The notes under the pieces: model-generated
What the model saw: only the letters and a program-made list of their open reading frames with translations
Database searches by the model: none
Told to the model about the DNA's origin: nothing
Made by a program: the position numbers and the translations under genes
Shown here: positions 1 through 10,999 of the stretch, in pieces
How positions within the stretch are numbered: position 1 is the stretch's first letter
Layout of the letters: every line of letters begins with the position of its first letter
Assembly: GCA_963082975.1 (NCBI GenBank)
Contig: OY720348.1
Location: 54,029,564 to 54,093,563, forward strand
Length of the DNA stretch: 64,000 nucleotides
DNA from: Labia minor
Taxonomy: Eukaryota; Arthropoda; Insecta; Dermaptera; Spongiphoridae
Reading direction: 5' to 3'

Positions 1-56
1 CCATTTTTAACTTTCTCCAATCTTTTGCAGGAAAAATTATATTGTTTTTTATTCTT

Positions 57-210
57 CTAAGGTGGCCAACCCAAATGATCTTGCAGGCCACTTTGGAAAT
101 GCATCATAACTTGGTGTGGCAGAATTTAAAAGTGTGATAAATCTCGCGGGCCGCAAAAATGTTTACGGCGGGCCGCATGCGGCCCGCGGGCCGTGGGTTG
201 GCCACCCCTG
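57..210. mobile_element. hAT-type MITE with GGTGGCCAACCC termini
   Basis: The left end reads AAGGTGGCCAACCC and the right end GGGTTGGCCACCCCTG, an inverted match; the right end has the CAG...CTG form usual for hAT elements. The inside is unusually GC-rich for this window (runs of GCGGGCCGC). The hexamer TTCTAA lies immediately outside both ends, but a clean 8-bp target duplication is not visible and the left terminal CAG looks decayed. No coding sequence; non-autonomous. Confidence 0.6.
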
Positions 211-349
211 TTCTAATACTTTCTCTGTAAAAAAAATTACAATATCATTCATGTTTTAGATGAAGAATTTTTATTTTTTAGAAAAATAAACTTTCTCGTT
301 CTAATACACTTTCACTCTTCCTTTTTACTATCATTTCATGACAAAGGGA

Positions 350-430
350 TATTCAAAACGTATAAAAACATCAAAATCTCGACATCGAACATTTTCATGA
401 TCGCAATACTATTTCTGGCGAGATAGTAAA
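350..430 (-). repeat. HINE-A fragment, 5' end
   Basis: About 80 bp of family A in reverse orientation, from the element's 5' terminus (GGCGAGATAGTAAA at 418-431) into the 'AAAACATCAAAATCTCGAC' block. The rest of the element is missing. Confidence 0.75.
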
Positions 431-1341
431 ATATTAAGAGATTATTTTTCTAATAAATATTTATTTTAAAAATAATAGAGAGTTAGTTATCTCAATAAAT
501 TTCTAATATGGTATTTCTACTTTTTATTTAAATTATTTATTTCTCTGCATAATATTGTTTGAATATCCCGCATCATCAATGACAGATCATCATCGTATAT
601 ACGGGTATAAAATATTTATTAAAAATACATTTGCAGAATAAATAAAAAGTTTTATAGAGATATTAATATAATATCTATTTTTGGTTTATTTAAAAATGCT
701 TTTAAAGAGTGAATTTATTTTTATTTATATAAATATATACATATACGTATATACATTTTATACAATGGTTAGAAATTATAATAAATTTTTTTTTTATACT
801 AATATATTAATATTTATATTATTAATTTAGTTTAATTTACTAATTTAGTTACATATTAATTAATTATTTTAATTTTAATCGTCATTTTTCAATTATTCAT
901 TTTGGTTGGTTCAGGTATCGAATCTAGCCAAGATTTAAGAGTAAATAATTAATTTTGAATAGATATGAAAGTTGAATAAAAGAACCAAAAAGCCGATAAA
1001 ATGAAACAAAACATTTATTATTTTTTTTTTTTTGTATTCTTTTAAATTACTTATCATTTCACACTTTCATAATAATAGATAATAATTTCTATTTTTCGTA
1101 CATTATATTAAGTTTTAGATTTTTAATGTTTTTCTAATGTTCAATGAATGAGCAGCGTAAAATAAGGCAGATGCATGTTTTGACATTACCAAGAGTTTAG
1201 TGTTGGCGGGCAATGACCTTTCTTAACCAGATGATTGCCCGAAAACAGTGCCCCCATGGCGTTTACATTTTTCCATCACTGTATATTATATATATATTTG
1301 CTAAGGTTAGAAATTAGATAGTTTATATAAATAATAAGTTC
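431..1341. other. AT-rich spacer, no gene seen
   Basis: Long A/T runs and TA-rich simple sequence. A phrase at 900-990 (GGTTGGTTCAGGTATCGAAT) resembles one at 1980-2100, suggesting a weak dispersed repeat. A more GC-rich patch at 1150-1270 is unexplained. Confidence 0.6.
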
Positions 1342-1897
1342 TTTTTACTATTTCGCCAGAAAATTTCGACATCGAGATTTTGAAGTTTTTGTACGTTTTG
1401 AAGGTTCCTAAATTATTTTCACTAAGGTTGAGAAAATTGTGTCTGTGTGTGTATGTATGTAGACAAGAATACGCAAAAACGGTTTTAGCTAGAATAATGA
1501 AATTTGGTACACGGGCATTATTCAAAATTCGTAGTTTTCTATCAACTTTTGAGAAATGTAGCTCAACCTACGTTTTGATTTTTTTTCATCTAAAGTGACC
1601 GTAAAAATAAAAATATATGTTTGATAGTTTATACATGATTAAAAATTGTATAAAACTGCTATATATAGAATTTCAGTTTGAGTGAATCGCTGAAAGTACC
1701 GGAATTAATTTTTTAACACCTTGACTGACAATCACGCGCCAGCACGTGACGTGGTGCTATCAGCAAAGAGCCAAACATGCGCTGGTTTAATAAATATTAT
1801 TTATTAATTTTAATTTATAATTTAATTTAAATGTAATATATGTTATTTAATCAATTCAAATTGTGTTTGATAGTCGAGTAGAGACACTCCAGCTTAT
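1342..1897 (+). repeat. HINE-A copy
   Basis: Runs from TTTTTACTATTTCGCCAG to GAGACACTCCAGCTTATTT, so both ends are present. It has a short GT stretch at 1440-1460 and the ATGAAATTTGGTACACGGGC phrase, but the first 20 bp after the 5' end are shortened and the 3' subterminal repeat is eroded to TGATAGTCGAG. Short ORFs on both strands here are repeat products. Confidence 0.85.
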
Positions 1898-2173
1898 TTA
1901 TATTAATGTAGCGATATTTATATAAAAATATAATAATTTAGTAAAATATTAATAGATATGAATTATTAATTATTAATTTTGGTTGGAACTTGAGATCGAG
2001 CCTATAAAAGTTGACTTAGATTTAAGTATAAAAAATGAATTTCTATTAAATATGAAGACTGCCTAAAAAATGTGTCTAGGTCCTAAAATCGAATAAAATT
2101 AAAAATAAAAAAATTATTAATTTTCTTTTGAATTTCTTATCATTTCAAAATTTAAATTTAATTTATACAGGGA

Positions 2174-2205
<32 letters not shown>

Positions 2206-2935
2206 TTAATTATTAAATTTTCTATCTGAAAGGTTCTAAAAGGGTTGTAACATTCCCTATGCCTTTTTCCCCAAATTCCAATCTATCTGAGCGAGCTATT
2301 ACTCAATCAATGTTAACGTTATACAAAAGGCAATTGGTAACGAATGTTATAATTTGCATTTAAATCATCATTAATTATTGAATTCATTCTGATAGCGACA
2401 GTGAACAATTTTTATTACTTGACAGAATGTGTTTCTTTATCTATCATATGCCAGAGAGAACTGCATATCAAATTTGCATTAATAAATCATTTGCAAATAA
2501 ATAGAATGAAACGTTCATTTAACTCCATTGTATCGCATATATATATATATAGAGTTAAGTTCTTTTTTTTTAGTATATACTAGGTCTAGTGGAGAATATA
2601 ATCATTGAAATAAATCAACATTTATTTAGTATTATAAAATAATATAGTGGGGATGAAAAAAATTTCCATTTGTTTGAATTATAATGTGACAAGCAAATTC
2701 AATTAAATACATATCCAACTTTATTAAATATAAATATTTGCAAATCGATTGTAATTAAAATTAAGTGTAATTATTTAAATTTGAAACGAATTGTTGTGAC
2801 ATGAATGGGATTAATCAGTCTTGATCCCATCATGAGGGAATAAAAAGAAGTTACTATTAATAGTAAATCTAATTAAAACATAAACTTTGATTAATTATTT
2901 TATTGTTGAAAAATTGGAAAAGTATTTTAATAAAA
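1898..2935. other. AT-rich spacer, no gene seen
   Basis: Contains (TA)n at 2176-2200 and 2538-2552 and a decayed phrase shared with 900-990. The part from about 2760 to 2930 may be eroded SINE S head sequence. No convincing ORF or splice signals. Confidence 0.5.
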
Positions 2936-3083
2936 TAACATCTCCGATCAAGAAAATCAAGATCAAAGTTGAGACAATGCGTTGTACTGATCATATATAA
3001 CACCTACACCTATTCTTCCGCTTTAGCGGCAACTGACTTGATAGACGCTGTCCTTTCATCCTATGAAAGGGTATATAAAAGTA
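2936..3083 (+). repeat. SINE S copy, 3' part
   Basis: Matches the tail of family S (TCAAGAAAATCAAGATCAAAG, then ACTGATCAT and GTATATAAAAGT), followed by (TA)n at 3093-3113. The tRNA-like head is not recognisable. Confidence 0.6.
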
Positions 3084-3170
3084 AATAATTTTTATATATA
3101 TATATATATATATTATACCAATAAATATAATAAATAAATTAAAGGAAATAAATATATTTCTACTGTTTTT

Positions 3171-3545
3171 TACTAAATCTCTCGAGAGAGTATTGCTATC
3201 ACGAAAATTTTCGAAGTCGAGATTTTGATGTTTTTATACGTTTAGAAGGTCCCTGAGTCATTTTCACTAAGGTTGAGAAAAATGTCTGTCTGTGTGTGTG
3301 TGAGTGTGTGAGTGAAGACAAGATTATTTTAAAATCGTAGTTTTCTATCAACTTTTGAGAAATGTAGCTTATCCGGAAGAGGGTCATTACCTACCACGTT
3401 TTCATTTTTTTTCCTCTAAACTGACCGTAAAAATATAGATATAAATTTGATAGTTTTTCTCATGATTAAAAATTGAATAAAACTGCTATATATAAAATTT
3501 CAGCTTGATTGGATTGCTGAAAGTACCGGAATTAATTTTTTTAAA
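3171..3545 (+). repeat. HINE-A copy, 3'-truncated
   Basis: Starts TACTAAATCTCTCGAGAGAG, a mutated 5' hairpin, continues through GTGTGTGTGTGAGTG and stops after ACCGGAATTAATTTTTTTA. The CACGTGACGTGG block, 3' inverted repeat and terminal hairpin are absent. Confidence 0.8.
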
Positions 3546-4069
3546 AAATTTAAGTAACACGCTAGAGATAGATAGTTCTCTCACTTTTATATATAATATT
3601 AAAAATATAAATTTCATTGGTGGATGGAAAATAAAAAAATAATGGACCATTTTTGTGATTTTTAGTCCCATGAAATAATACTATTCAAATATATCTTTTA
3701 TGAAAAAATAAAAAAATACAAAAAAAAGCTTTAGTCAGTGATAGAAGATAATATAATGTATATAAAGAGGGAAAAAAATGCAACCGTGATGGGGAATTTT
3801 CTATTTAAGATAGATATATAATAAATAAAAGTGGAAAAATATATAACATCATGAAATTAATTGAAATTAAATGATGGGGAGGGGGTATATAAGTGTTAAA
3901 ATTTTGATTAATCAAAGAATAAAATGATTATATATTCATATTTATTTTATTTTTTTTTTTTATTTTATATTAATAGTATTATTATTCATCACTCCAAAGT
4001 TTGCCATTTTGGCTCATAAAAATAAAATTTAATCAACAAATCAATCTTTTTAAAAAGAAATTTGTAACC
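3546..4069. other. AT-rich spacer, no gene seen
   Basis: Simple A/T sequence with a long T-run near 3950-3961; nothing else recognised. Confidence 0.6.
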
Positions 4070-4440
4070 TTTCGCCTGGAATCTTCCAGTCGATTTGCTG
4101 CTTTTCCCTCCTCTCCCACCACCTGCATATCCGCATGTGTCAAATTCCAGCACATGCCACAAAGAAATAAAAAAAAGTTAACATTTCAATCGGTACGCCT
4201 TCATCCTTCTCTCCCCACCCTCCCACTCTCATCCTCCCATACATCAGCCTTTCCCGCCACGATTGATTTGATTTTTCTTTCCCCCCCACTCCCACCCTCC
4301 CCACTCTATTTCTCTCTCTCCCTTTTTCTATTCACATCGGTTTGTGCTAAACAAACCTTTTCATTCCTACGTCAAATCCATAAAACAAAGTTACTATCCG
4401 TGGGGGGGGGGGGAATGAAGAATGGGTAGGGGGGGTATGG
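4070..4440. other. Pyrimidine-rich GC island
   Basis: Strongly C/T-biased plus strand (many CCCTCC, CCCACTC and CTCTCT tracts), ending in G-runs at 4402-4412 and 4428-4435. The end (CGGTTTGTGCTA ... CCTACGTCAAA, 4338-4378) resembles the end of the island at 11000-11550 (CGGATTGTGCTA ... CCTACGTCAAA). A 142-codon ORF crosses it but its composition (Ser/Pro/Phe/Leu) follows the pyrimidine bias, and I do not call it a gene. A promoter, an old repeat or a conserved non-coding block are all possible. Confidence 0.4.
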
Positions 4441-4576
4441 TTTGTTTTCGAAAATTCGTGAACGGACAGCATCCATTTAGGCAATTGGGAAAAGTTTTCC
4501 TAACTCATCTAGTATCTAGTAGTATATAATAGTTATATATTAGGCGGAATTGATGTATTTCGTTTTTTGAGTTTTG

Positions 4577-5174
4577 ATTTTTACCATCTCGCCAGAGATA
4601 GTATTGAGATCACGTAAATTTTCGATTTCGAGATTTTGATGTTTTTATACGTTTTGAAGGTTCATGAATCATTTACACTAAGGTTGAGAAAAATGTCTGT
4701 GTGTGTACTATATATAGAGAAGAGATAGACAAAAACGGTTTGAGCTAGAATCATGAAATTTGGTACACGGGCATTATACAAAATTCGTTTTGAGAAACGT
4801 AGCTCTTTCGGGAGAGGGCCATTACCTACCACGTTTTCATATTTTTTTCCTCTAAACTCACCGTAAAAATAAAGACATATGTTTGATAATTTTTCACATG
4901 AATAAAAATTGTATAAAACTGCTATATATAGAAATTCAGCTTGATTGAATCGCTGAAAGTACCAGAATTAATTTTTTAACTCTGCAAATCTCACCCATTA
5001 ACTCGTGACGTGGTGTCATCAACAAAGAGACAAATATGCGCTAATTTAATAAATATTATTTATTAATTTTAATTTATAATTTATAATTAATTATATTTAA
5101 TTTAAATATAATATATTATGTTATTTAATCCAATTCAAATTGCGAGATTGTCGAGTGGAGACACTCCAACTTAT
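4577..5174 (+). repeat. HINE-A copy with HINE-B at its 3' end
   Basis: Near full length: TTTTTACCATCTCGCCAGAG at the 5' end, a short GT tract at 4697-4707, the ATGAAATTTGGTACACGGGC phrase, and TTGTCGAGTGGAGACACTCC at the 3' end. The terminal CAACTTATTT runs straight into the T-run and ACCGACC start of the B copy at 5175. Confidence 0.9.
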
Positions 5175-5817
5175 TTTTACCGACCGACGATAGTAAGGGA
5201 GGTATTGTTTTCACACCAAATTTCACATGTGGAGATTTTTACATATCTCCACGAATCATGCATTTTCTTAACAGAAAAAAGTATTTTTAGCATGATGTCT
5301 GTCCGTCCGTCCGTCCGTCTGCTGTGTGTCCGTATAGATGTGTACAACCTGAACGGCTCAACGGATTTTGATGAAATTTGGTATATTTACTTAATGTCTC
5401 ACTATAATGAATTGATCAACTTTTGGTGCAAATCCGGAAACCGGAAGTGGTAGTATTATCGATCGACGATAGGAAGGGAAGGGTTATTTTCACACCAAAT
5501 TTCACATGAGGAGATTTTTTACATATCACCACGAATCATGCACTTTGTATTGGTTTTATCCTCGAGAAAAATCATATTTATTAGTTTTTTCTTGATTTAA
5601 AATTATATGACGTCATCCAGCCATTCATGTCCTCACAGTCTGGTCTTGCATATATATTATAAATAAAATAAAATTAAAAATATTTATGTTATATCCATAT
5701 CTGTTTTTTATTACATTAATAGATATATTAAAATTATTTGAAATTGTTTCTGTAGCTGGAAATTAATTTACTTCAAACCGTCGGTCGGTTCGGACCTGGC
5801 CACAGGTCAACTTATTT
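5175..5817 (+). repeat. HINE-B copy (family description)
   Basis: Representative of family B, about 640 bp. Order: T-run; subterminal repeat ACCGACCGACG; CACACCAAATTTCACATGTG block; (GTCC)n microsatellite at 5299-5320; GAACGGCTCAACGGATTTTG followed by ATGAAATTTGGTATATTTAC; a second CACACCAAATTTCACATGAG block; GACGTCA-containing block; inverted copy CGTCGGTCGGT; hairpin GACCTG-GCCA-CAGGTC; terminal AACTTATTT. This plan is that of Helentron-associated non-autonomous elements. It has no helicase or replication-initiator coding sequence, so it would need a partner element. The 111-codon ORF here reads the repeat and recurs as 'LNGSTDFDEIWYIYL' in other copies; selection for a protein is not shown. 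Confidence 0.85.
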
Positions 5818-5920
5818 TTATATATAATATATTGACTTGTCTGACAACATGTTTTATTAATATGTATATTATCTAATTAACATTTAAAATATTAAATAAC
5901 ATACTTAATAGAATATATGT

Positions 5921-6135
5921 TACCGGAATTAATTTTTTACTACGTTTACTGCAAATTACGCGCCAGCGCGTGACGTGGTGACATCAATAAAGACCTAAAT
6001 ACGTTCTGGTTTAATAAATATTATTTACTAATTTTAATTTTTAATTTAATTAATTAAATTTAATTTAAATAAAATATATCTTATTTAATCCAATTCAAAT
6101 TGCGAGATAGTCGATTGGAGACACTCCAGCTTATT
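5921..6135 (+). repeat. HINE-A fragment, 3' third
   Basis: From TACCGGAATTAATTTTTTAC through the GTGACGTGGTG block to GCGAGATAGTCGATTGGAG and ACACTCCAGCTTATT. The upstream two thirds are missing. Confidence 0.85.
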
Positions 6136-6844
6136 ATCTTTGAAGTGTAAATTGTTCATTCAAATCAATGAAAATTTGAAAAACTGCATACGATTGCGAT
6201 TTCGATTCCTTGATCACCATTTTAAAAATAGCAGCCATAAGCCCTTCCTTAACATTTCAATTACATCATTAATTACGTTTTATACTACATTGATTAGGCA
6301 TTAGCGAAAATATCAAAGGACAATTAAGAAATGATCTGATTTCTTATCACGAAAAAACATTTTCCTCCCTCACATCTACACCGTATACCCAGCCTTCACG
6401 CGAAGTATTAATCATCAACTCGATTTTAGCTACATATTATACTTAGATACTCGTCTCATTAACTATTTAGTTGCTTCCTCATAATTAATTAACAGAATAT
6501 ATTCATAAAAATTCATCTCAGTGAAATAAAAAAAAAAAAAAAAAAAAAAACTTTTGCAAACTTAGTTAATTGCAAAAGTTGAAATTCCTAATATCTTTAA
6601 AACAAAAATGAATTTTTCACTTTAAAAAAAAAATGAAATTCTTTTAAGAATAAATTAGAATTATTATTATTTTCTCTTATAATTAATTAATTAACTTAAA
6701 GATGGATCGGATATAATAAAAATGAACTGGTAGTAAAATAATATTAATACTATATCTATTTCTAATTCAAATTAAAATAAAAGTTTATTTTCTTAATTAC
6801 TTAATACTGGTATGATCGAAATTAATTTTTCTAGAATTTGTTTT
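6136..6844. other. AT-rich spacer, no gene seen
   Basis: Includes an A-run of about 21 at 6530-6550. The stretch 6140-6500 has more balanced composition but no ORF, splice pattern or repeat I can name. Confidence 0.5.
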
Positions 6845-7493
6845 TTTACTATCTGGCCAGAGAAAGAATTGCGATCACGAAAATTTGCGATGTCGAGATT
6901 TTGATGTTTTTATACGTTTTGAAGGTACCTGAGTCAAGGTTGAGAAAAATATACCTGTGTGTGTGTGTATACTATATATAGACAAGATTACCCAAAAAGT
7001 GTTAAGCTAAAACAATGAAATTTGGTACACGGACATTATTCAAATTCGTAGTTTTCTATCAAATTTTGAAAAATATATTGAATTAAAGTAATTAAATAAT
7101 TTTTATTAAATTTTATTAAATTAAATAATTAAATAAAAAATTAAATAAAATAAAATTAAAAAAATTGAGAAATTATCTCTATCATATTTTCATTTTTTTT
7201 TCCTCTAAACTGTCCGATAAAGTAAAGTAAATGTATATGTTTGATAGTTTTTCACATGATTGAAAATTGTATAAAACTGCTATATATAGAATTTCAGCTT
7301 AAGTGAATCGCTGACAGTACCGAAATTAATTTTTTAACACGTTTACTGACAATCACGCTCCAGCACGTGACGTGGTGCTATCAGCAAAGAGCCAAACACG
7401 AGCTGGTTTCATAAATATTATTTATTAATTTTAATTTATAATATAATTAATTAAATTTAATTTAAATATAATATATGTTAATTAATCCAATCC
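6845..7493 (+). repeat. HINE-A copy with AT-rich expansion
   Basis: Begins TTTACTATCTGGCCAGAGAA. The part after TTCTATCAAATTTTGA (7055-7165) is replaced by A/T simple sequence rich in AAATTAAAT. Family sequence resumes at CATTTTTTTTTCCTCTAAAC and runs to TTAATTAATCCAATCCAA, stopping before the 3' inverted repeat where the next fragment begins. Confidence 0.8.
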
Positions 7494-7703
7494 AATTTTT
7501 TTTTCCTCTAAACCGACCGTGAAAATAAAAATAATATTTGATACTTTTTCACATGATTAAATATTGTATAAAACTACTATATATGGAATTTAAGCTTGAT
7601 TGAATCACTGAAAATACCGGAATTAATTTTTTTAAATTTTCACTTAAAATAATCCAATTCAAATTTGCGAGATAGTCAAGTGTAGACACTACAGATTTTT
7701 TTA
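7494..7703 (+). repeat. HINE-A 3' half starting at the internal T-run
   Basis: Starts at TTTTTTTTCCTCTAAACCGACC, an internal point of family A, directly after the preceding copy. It has lost the GTGACGTGG block and ends with GCGAGATAGTCAAGTGTAGACACTACAGATTTTT, a decayed 3' terminus. Confidence 0.8.
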
Positions 7704-8530
7704 ACTAGCCTTCGCGATTGACTTTTCAAGGTCAGCGATTTACCGTTTACCCAACCCTGTATTACCTAAAACGCGTTTTATCATTTTCAAACTTATTAAT
7801 AACAGGAAATGAAGAAAATATTGTTTCAATGAGATATAGTATAATAAACAAATATCTGCAAATTATTTATTTGTTACAATTAATAGGCTTTGTTTACCAT
7901 GTATATACCTAAAATTTATTCCGTAGTCTGAGTCACCAGGGCATCGAATAATCGTGAAAAGTGATTTGATTACTGATGATGACTTAATCACTGATATATC
8001 CATCAAGTCAATTAACAATTTAATTGGGACAAATTACTCGATATATAATACGAACGTTATCTACGTTTATCCATTTGAAGTTTTGCATGAGTTGATGGTG
8101 ACATCAGTCTAACCATCAATCTAAACTTGTGGACAACAACAAAAAAAAGAAAATGAAAAAATACAAATGAATGTATTATAATATATTTTCATTGATGACA
8201 AATAAATAAAATAAAATATGAGTAATAGTTACGGGCGAATCTAAAGGTTGAGAGGATACACATTCTTTAATTTTCAAATGATCTACAATTGCGCCCCTTC
8301 TTTTTAGAATAGTAATTAAATAATTCAAATTATTAAATAGTTTAAATTTTTTTAGAATTTTTTTAGTTTTTATCCATTTTTCAATGGGTGAGTGAAAGTT
8401 ATATACGTGGTAATGGTCACTTTGGGTTCTCCTGGGACTATTGTTCATGTTTTATTTTATTCGCTTCTTCAATAAACCGCCTTTTGGTAAAATTTAATAA
8501 AAACATTTAAATGCATAGTTCTTGACATAA
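7704..8530. other. Spacer, no gene seen
   Basis: AT-rich with some mixed-composition stretches (7710-7760, 7920-8130, 8220-8300). The ORFs of 64 and 90 codons here have no recognisable domain and ordinary spacer composition. Confidence 0.5.
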
Positions 8531-9175
8531 TTACCGACCGACGATAGTAAGGGAGGTATTGTTTTCACACCAAATTTCACATGTGGAGATTTTTACATAT
8601 CTCCACGAATCATGCATTTTCTGAACAGAAAAAAGTATTTTTAGCATGATGTCTGTCCGTCCGTCTGTCCGTCTGTCCGTCCGTATAGATGTGTACAGCC
8701 TGAACGGCTCAACCGATTTTGATGAAATTTGGTATATTTACTTAATGCATCAGTGGGATGAATTGATCAACTTTTGGTGCAAATCCGAAAACCGGAAGTC
8801 GTAGTATTAGCGATTGACGATAGGAAGGGAAGGGTTATTTTCACACCAAATTTCACAGAGAGATTTTTTTATATATCACCACGAATCATACACTTTGTAT
8901 TGGTTTTATCCTCGGGAAAATCATATTTATTAGTTTTTTCTTGATTTAAAATTATATGACGTAATCCAGCCATTCATGACGTCACAGCCTGGTCTTGCAT
9001 ATATATTATAAATAAAATAAAATTAAAAATGTTTATATTTATTATTTATGTATCCATATCTGTTTTTTATTACATTAATAGATATATTAAAATTATTTGA
9101 AATTGTTTCTGTAGCTGGAAATTAATTTATTTCAAACCGTCGGTCGGTTCGGACCTGGCCACAGGTCAACTTATT
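8531..9175 (+). repeat. HINE-B copy
   Basis: Full length: TTACCGACCGACGATAG start, GTCC/GTCT microsatellite at 8653-8684, CGTCGGTCGGT at 9139-9149, hairpin GACCTG-GCCA-CAGGTC, and end AACTTATTTTTTA. Unlike most B copies, its 5' flank (CATAATT) is not a long T-run. Confidence 0.9.
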
Positions 9176-9214
9176 TTTTATTTTTTTCTAGTTTCCCTTT
9201 TAAGTACGATAATA

Positions 9215-9440
9215 TATATTTTAGGTATTTTATATATATATAGGTTAAAAATTAAGATTATAAAAAGTTAATTCTGGGTTCTTTTTCACCTTCGTTAATG
9301 AGATTTTAATCTTAACGCTTCTTTCATGTTTGCTGTATTTTTAAGAGAGTTTTCGAAAATAAATTTTTGGATTCTAGGTCTTAGTCTATAAGACCAAGAG
9401 TCATTTTTGGCATTTTGGGTTGATTAATTCAGTGTATTAT
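9215..9440 (+). repeat. Family C fragment
   Basis: The block GATTCTAGGTCTTAGTC ... ATTTTGGGTTGA resembles 19180-19235 and 34780-34840, and the upstream GTTAATTCTGGG resembles the opposite side of family C at 61600. Assignment rests on short shared phrases only. A family A copy begins immediately after it. Confidence 0.4.
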
Positions 9441-9448
9441 TTAAAAAA

Positions 9449-9932
9449 AATCTGGAGTCTCCCCACTCGACTATCTGGGAAATTTGAATGAATGAATTAA
9501 TTAATTCATTAACATATATTAAATTTAAATTTAAAACCTTTAACTTCATTTTTATGTCAAAATTTAAAAAATTAATTTCGGTACTTTCAGGGATTCAATC
9601 AAGCTGAAATTCTATATGTAGTAGTGTTATACAATTTTTAATCATATGAAAAACTATCAAACATATATCTTTATTTTTACGGTTAGTTTAGTGGGAAAAA
9701 ATGAAAACGTGGTAGGTAATGACCCTCTTCCGATTGAGCTACATTTTTCAAAAGTTGATAGAAAACTACAATTTTAGAATAATGCTTGTGTACCAACTTT
9801 CATTATTCTACCTCAAACCGTTTTTCGTAATCTTGTATACACACACATACAGACATTTTTCTCAACCTTAGTGAAAATGACTCAGGGAACTTCAAAACCT
9901 ATAAAAACATCAAAATCTCGACATGGAAAATT
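9449..9932 (-). repeat. HINE-A copy, 5'-truncated
   Basis: Reads from the 3' end (AAAAAATCTGGAGTCTCCCC, ACTCGACTATCT) to CAAAATCTCGACATGG. The GTGACGTGG block and the 5' hairpin are missing. The microsatellite is ACACACACATAC at 9840-9850. Confidence 0.85.
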
Positions 9933-10430
9933 ATAATTAGCTCTTTAACCAAAAATAAAGGTGGAGTAAGAAAGATAAAAATTAATATATTTTCTTTTTT
10001 TCGTTAAAGAAGAACAATTCCTTCTTCTTCAAATATAATAATTATTATTAAACAAAATTTACTATTCATCAAAATTAATAAAAAATATATTTTTAATATT
10101 ATTATATATATTTCCATTTTATGATAATTATAGTTTTACTTTATGGCAATAATTTTGGCCTTGGAAGAAAGTCATGTTTGGCATCTGAAACGTCACTATA
10201 AATTAAATCTTTGATTATATTCAAATTCATTTAATTTTCTTTCGTGGAATTATAGTTACAATTTCCTAATTGACAAGTTATTTATTATAATAATTTGATA
10301 AATGAAATATAAATTCATTATCAACGAAACTAATAACTGTCAAAACCATCCAAAACAATAGAAACAATTATATATTATAACACTACCATCGTGAACATAG
10401 GAACAACTAAGAATAAATGTTAAATTCATG
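9933..10430. other. AT-rich spacer, no gene seen
   Basis: TAATTATTATTA-type simple sequence; nothing recognised. Confidence 0.6.
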
Positions 10431-10700
10431 TTTTTATTAAAGCTTTTGTGGTTATTTTGATAATTATTAAGAGAATTTTTATTAAAAGATCACATTGTGT
10501 TTGTATAAAATTATTTATTAAATTAAAAATACTGTATAACGTTTCGACTGCTTATTCTGCAGTCGTTTTCAAGTACACGCACACTTGCTCCGATTCAAGC
10601 GGACTGACTCATGATGGGACACGTCACCTCTTATAAAGGCAGTGATATTGGCGCCAATTTTTGGCTCCAATTTTCTCCCGCCATTTCTTAATATTACCAT
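10431..10700 (+). repeat. Family D copy with 7-bp perfect hairpin
   Basis: Shares TTTGTATAAAATTATTTATT and ACGTTTCGACTGCTTATTCT with 18738-18955 and 52405-52565. The core hairpin is CGACTGC (10545-10551), loop TTATTCT, GCAGTCG (10559-10565), flanked by ACGTTT and TTTTCAAGTA. The downstream part (10575-10700) carries GGCGCC, as family C does, so C and D may be related. Class unknown; palindromic TTCGA/AACGTT ends of this sort occur in several retroelement families. Confidence 0.6.
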
Positions 10701-10999
10701 GAAGTCAGCAGTTCATGTTTTTATTAATTCATGAATTTCATTTGAATTTCTTTGGAAATATCTTATCAATTTGCAATTTTATAATATTTTATTTCATTGA
10801 TAAAAATAAAAATTCATTCAAATTTCTTTATAAATAGTATAAATAATTTTGATATATGACGATAATAATGAGAAAAGATTGGAACTTAGTCATTTCTGTA
10901 TCTAATTAATTCCAAGTGGAAGGAATATGAAGAAAGTTCACTGTAAGTTCCTAAATTCCCCTAATTAATTGCATAAACTGGCATATCGATAGTCGGGGC
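10701..10999. other. AT-rich spacer, no gene seen
   Basis: A/T-rich, with mixed composition after 10880; no feature identified. Confidence 0.5.

Noticed and set aside
1380-1598. ORFs reading VLKVP.SFSLRLRKM.VCVCV in several places (also 21668-21868, 55209-55469)
   Set aside because: They read HINE-A and its GT microsatellite; frames and ends vary between copies.
4001-4429. 142-codon Ser/Pro/Phe-rich ORF
   Set aside because: Composition follows the strong pyrimidine bias of the island; no domain, and no codon-position signal visible.
5118-5453. 111-codon ORF ending in LNGSTDFDEIWYIYL, with similar ORFs at 19728-19997 and 37460-37681
   Set aside because: The shared peptide comes from the HINE-B repeat itself; the frame is not open across most copies and starts differ, so there is no sign of a conserved protein.
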